From NCBI GenBank assembly GCA_963921795.1, contig OY997659.1, forward strand, positions 49,497,454 to 49,561,453: DNA of 64,000 nt, given 5' to 3'. This stretch comes from Nannobrachium achirus (lineage: Eukaryota; Chordata; Actinopteri; Myctophiformes; Myctophidae). How positions within the stretch are numbered: position 1 is the stretch's first letter; each line of letters opens with the position of its first letter. Below are positions 60,311 through 64,000 of the stretch, piece after piece. The notes beneath the pieces were generated by a model. That model did no database searches, was not told the origin of the DNA, and saw only the letters and a program-made list of their open reading frames with translations. The position numbers and the translations under genes are program-made.

Positions 60311-60931
60311 ATGTACTTCCTGGAAGCTGTCTTTTTAATTTTTTGGACCAATCACAACAGGTTTCATGACCTGGGAATGTAAACAGATCTGCTACAGGAT
60401 TATGGTAACTTTCTGTAGGGGCTTTTTAGGGCGGTACTTCCTGTCCATTAGGGCGGTACTTCCTGTCCTTCCGCTTACGGTTACGCGTGGCATTGGCAGG
60501 TGCCGCCAGAGCCTGTAGGAATACATGCAGAAACACCCTCCTATACCGCCATTTTAGGGGCAACGCCACTTGGCCTTTGGTGTTGTCCATTTTTTGAAGG
60601 CACAAAGGCCAAATGCCAGGGCAGGAAGGCCAACAAATAAAACGATAAATGATGGTATTTACAATCTGATCCATGCTCAGCCCTGCACCAATCAAAGTCA
60701 CTGGATTGGTTTAAAGATGGGGACTTGGGGGAGTGCATGCAGCGTGCCTGCTTGTTACCCTTCATGTGAATATTAAGCCACTGTGGCTTGTGAAAGTGTT
60801 TTAAATAGTATACGTTAAATAATTCAAATAATAACGTGCGCTGCGCTGCCTGCGCTGCGCTGCACTGGACGTCTGACTGCAGTGACTCGATCGCTGCACA
60901 CTCATTTTGAAAGTTTCTGCGCCTGGAACAT

Positions 60932-61005
60932 AGCAGATCTACAAGCTCACAACGCGTCGCGGATGCGAGGCGTTGTGAGCTTGTAGATCAGGCACTTTTG
61001 GCTCT
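60932..61005. repeat. Hairpin module
   Basis: CATAGCAGATCTACAAGCTC then ACAACGCGTCGC, opposite GCGAGGCGTTGTGAGCTTGT then AGATCAGGCA. The outer parts of the arms are mismatched. No transposon ends were identified around it. Confidence 0.85.
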
Positions 61006-61341
61006 GACGGTGACTGACACACCGCGGTGAAGAAATTATAAGCCCAGGTTTTACTTGGACAACGCGTTTACCTCAGCGTGGGACTTTTCTCCATGCTCAG
61101 AGTTATGTCTCCGTGGCTGCAGCATTAGCACGAGCAGCACACACACAGTGTCACACACACACACACAGGAGTTGTACACTGCTTGCATCATCAGAGAGAG
61201 TGCATGATGCATGTCATCATAGGTAGGCAGAGGCTATATCAAAAATATGTCCGACCCGAATCGACGTCCGACAATTAATTATGAAAATGCGTCCGGCCCG
61301 AGCCCGAGCCCGTCGGGCTTGTTGGGCCCCACAGGTTTTCG

Positions 61342-61794
61342 CAGTAGGGGCGAGATCATTTAGCGACCTATAACTGGGTTGCAACCTGGTCGGTAGTTTT
61401 CACCGACTGGGTCGCTAAATCTACCGACTGGGTCACTAAATCTACCGACTGGGTCGCTAAATCTACAGACTGGGTCACTAAATCTACCGACTGGGTCGCT
61501 AAATCTACCGACTGGGTCGCTAAATCTACCGACTGGGTTGCTAAATCTACCGACCAGGTCGCTAGATTTACCGACCGGGTCGCTAAATCTACCAACCGGG
61601 CTGCAAAATCACCGACCGGGCCAGGTCAGTGATTTAGCGGCCCGTTCGGTAGATTTAGCGACCCAGTCGGTAGATTTAGCAACCCAGTCGGTATATTTAG
61701 CGACCCATTCGGTAGATTTAGCGACCCAGTCGGTGAAAACTACCGACCAGGTTGCAACCCAGTTGTAGGTCGCTAAATGATCTTGCCCTCTCTC
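61342..61794. mobile_element. Foldback hAT-like element with internal 21-bp tandem repeats
   Basis: GATCATTTAGCGACCTATAA and GTCGCTAAATGATC mark a long inverted pair. The arms consist of tandem CGCTAAATCTACCGACTGGG units on the left and the same units inverted on the right. GGTTTTCG at 61334-61341 and 61795-61802 is an exact 8-bp duplication. It ends 87 bp before the PAS exon. Confidence 0.9.
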
Positions 61795-61881
61795 GGTTTT
61801 CGGTCGGCTATCCCAGCTCTAGTGCACAGTCTGTACACACTCCTGACTCAGTGCTGTGCACGTGTTGTCCTCCCTGTGCAG

Positions 61882-61971
61882 GCTCTCAACGGCTTCGTGA
61901 TGGTGGTGACAGCCGATGGCCTGGTCTTCTACGTCTCTGCCACCATCCAGGACTACCTGGGCTTCCATCAG
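61882..61971 (+). CDS. ahr2: Aryl hydrocarbon receptor, first PAS-A exon (exon 4 equivalent)
   Basis: This exon encodes 30 residues containing [19 protein letters not shown] and [11 protein letters not shown], the opening strands of the PAS-A domain. In AHR, PAS-A takes part in dimerisation with ARNT. ALNGF-V-V-T at the start and [10 protein letters not shown] at the end are characteristic of AHR. The acceptor is TGTTGTCCTCCCTGTGCAG and the donor CATCAG/GTACGT. The exon is 90 bp and in phase 0 at both ends, matching what I recall for mammalian AHR exon 4. It is the same gene and strand as the exon at 24496-24686. The 24686 exon ends in phase 1 and this one starts in phase 0, so the two cannot join directly without a frameshift; a linker exon must lie between. 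The next PAS exon (starting SDV-like in relatives) was not found before 64000. Confidence 0.93.
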
Positions 61972-62078
61972 GTACGTACCAAACACCTGGCTCCCCGCTT
62001 CACCCCGGAGATCCAGCTTTTTGTTCCTCCTTATTTTTTGCTGTTATATTGTTCTGAAAGCTAGCATCCCTATATTCT

Positions 62079-62237
62079 ATTTTTTGGCCAAAGTTCTCAG
62101 AATATGGACACTAGGGTTCAAGTGGTTGATATAAAAAAGGAGAAAAAGGTTTCTATCCCACAAAGAATTTGAGGCCCCCCCTGTAGTAACTCTGGGGACC
62201 CCCTAGGGGTCCCGGACGCCCTGTTGAAGACCCTTGT
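62079..62237. mobile_element. Family A right-half fragment
   Basis: GGCCAAAGTTCTCAGAATAT to CTGTTGAAGACCCTTG matches the right half of 1769-2247. It lies about 110 bp into the intron after the PAS exon. Confidence 0.85.
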
Positions 62238-62239
62238 TG

Positions 62240-64000
62240 TAGATTGCAGAGCTGACCCGGGTCAGCTAAGTACTCGTTTACAAGGCATAGCAGAACCTTA
62301 GAATCGCTGTTCTGGCATTAGCCAACAATAGCTAATCTTTGTGGCTTTGTAGATTGCCTATTTTCGGAGAAGAGATTTAGTGTGGAGATTATGACTTCAC
62401 AAATACTGTTCACGCTCTTGAACTAAGATTATGGGGTTTAAGTGGTTAAAGAATGATTCGTATTGTTATAATGTTTTCTTTTACAGATTTGAAACCCCAC
62501 ACTATATAAACATGATAACAGAAGACAAAGTCTCAATTAAAACACCAGCAGCGTAAAGCACATGATTTGCGGGGCGCGTCGCCTTCTCCATCAACGCACG
62601 AGTGCATCAGTCTATATGCTGTGTTTAATCTGCGTGACTCCAAACCATCCTCCACGTCCCCCCCAGCACAATAAAAAGAGAATCACCCTCTGACATGTAG
62701 ATTGACGAGTGCATTTGAATTCAGGAAATGGATTAGCATGGAGCAGAGTGGCAGTAAATTTAGGCATTAGAGGACCCGGGGATGAAACAGGCTTTTGTTG
62801 AACGTCTCTCCAACGTTCTGGATGGCTTGGTTCCTTTGAGAAATACTGTAGCCCCCTCTCTGTGGAAAACAGAAATGCCAAGGGCAACATTTGTAGTTAA
62901 TCAGCGCAAACAGAACAGAGCGGGCCGCAGACGAGAACCAACGAACGGCCCTATCCTGGTGCATAACTTGGGATGAGTCCAAGTTTTTTTCTTTTTTAGT
63001 TTTTTAGCATCAAAGAAGCGAATCTATTGCCTCAACCACCTGTTACCTAACCGAAATAGCTAGGTGTTGAAGGAAATGTCTTGTAGTAAATTTGCAGTTG
63101 CGTTTGGCCCCCTCTCCTTGGGTAATTATATATGCTTTTTTTGTCTTTTTTTTGCTGGTAGACAAAGGGGAGATTCCATGGCTGTTTATTTGCAGGGATG
63201 GTCCCGCCATGAATATGTAATCTAGCTGCACCGTAGCACATGTGGTTCCCATTATCTCTGCTTTCTTTCATTATCTCTATTGCATCTGTGCCGCTCCGCA
63301 GCAGAGCCCACAAAAAAGCCCACAAAAAAGTCTTGAGCGCAGCGCCGGGGTTAGGCTTTCATCTTCTGTCACTGTGATGCTGTAATGTAACGTATATACA
63401 GTACTAGTGGACGTATGCAGGCTGGAGGAGACCAGCAACACAACAGGACAACTTGTCTTGGAAGATAAATACACATAAAAAGCATTTCATAACGGCAAAT
63501 GATAAAGGGAATGTTGTGCAACTATGGTAAAAAATGTTTTGTGAAAAGATTGTTTCACAAATGCTTCACCAATGATGTCCCATTATAAAAAAAAGGACGT
63601 GTAAATATGTTACATTTGCATAATTAATTAATTGATTGATTGATGTATTTTTATTGATTTCATTGATGTAGGGATGAAAAGCAGTGAACGAAAAAAGAAC
63701 GCTCTGACTGTTGCTTTCTTTTTTTAGCTCGTAGATTGGCTACTTTCGGCAAACAGATTCGCTATAGAGGTGGAAACAAGGAGTGGACCTTGCATAGAGC
63801 TCTGGGGTACCCCGGCCCGGTCCACCATGTATAATATAGGAGACCAGTATTTGGTGCCATAGTTTTGTACTTTTTCTGGTTTTCGTGTGTCTATGAGGTT
63901 GACTGTACTTCATTAGACCCCCTGGTGTGGTTGTTATGAGCAATTATGTATTCCCCTTTGTATTTTTGGTTTCTTCCTTGGAGGCTGCCACCTTGTGGGT
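62240..64000 (+). other. Intron sequence after the PAS exon, no further exon recognised
   Basis: Mostly non-repetitive, with half hairpins near 62345-62370 and 63727-63755. The open frames of 60-90 codons show no AHR similarity. Confidence 0.65.

Overview
This window looks like intronic and flanking DNA of a teleost fish. The evidence is two vertebrate-type coding exons with GT-AG splice sites, tRNA-derived SINEs, LINE tails, and a very high load of microsatellites and short inverted-repeat DNA transposons. The extreme microsatellite density is a feature of some fishes such as cods, but species cannot be fixed from this sequence.

The only gene I can support is an aryl hydrocarbon receptor on the + strand, closest to the fish AHR2 type. 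The basic helix-loop-helix exon is at 24496-24686 and the exon that opens the PAS-A domain is at 61882-61971. The known exon order of AHR genes predicts one short linker exon between them. I could not find it, and a 200-base assembly gap (54233-54432) lies in that interval. Exon 1 and the exons after PAS-A are not seen. The rest of the window is upstream sequence (1-24495), about 37 kb of intron, and the start of the next intron (from 61972).

Everything else recognisable is repetitive. Many elements have hAT-type ends (CAG...CTG or TAGGG...CCCTA) and 8-bp target duplications that can be read directly; several are exact, which implies fairly recent transposition. Other families have TA, TTA/TAA or AT duplications. 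Elements are nested up to four deep (54702-56701). Two LINE 3' ends retain the C-terminal codons of a reverse-transcriptase ORF. Several tRNA-derived SINE heads, long palindromes and GC-rich minisatellites complete the picture.

The strongest unexplained signal is a palindromic hairpin of about 50-90 bp with arms close to AATAGCMGATCTACAAGC. It occurs, whole or as half-copies, roughly fifty times in 64 kb. It sits inside many otherwise unrelated transposon families, and the bases next to it extend the palindrome in a family-specific way. I read this as a shared module spread among MITE families, or a foldback element that targets them; its mechanism is unknown.

The long open reading frames other than the two exons are read-through of simple repeats or transposon sequence and are not annotated as genes.
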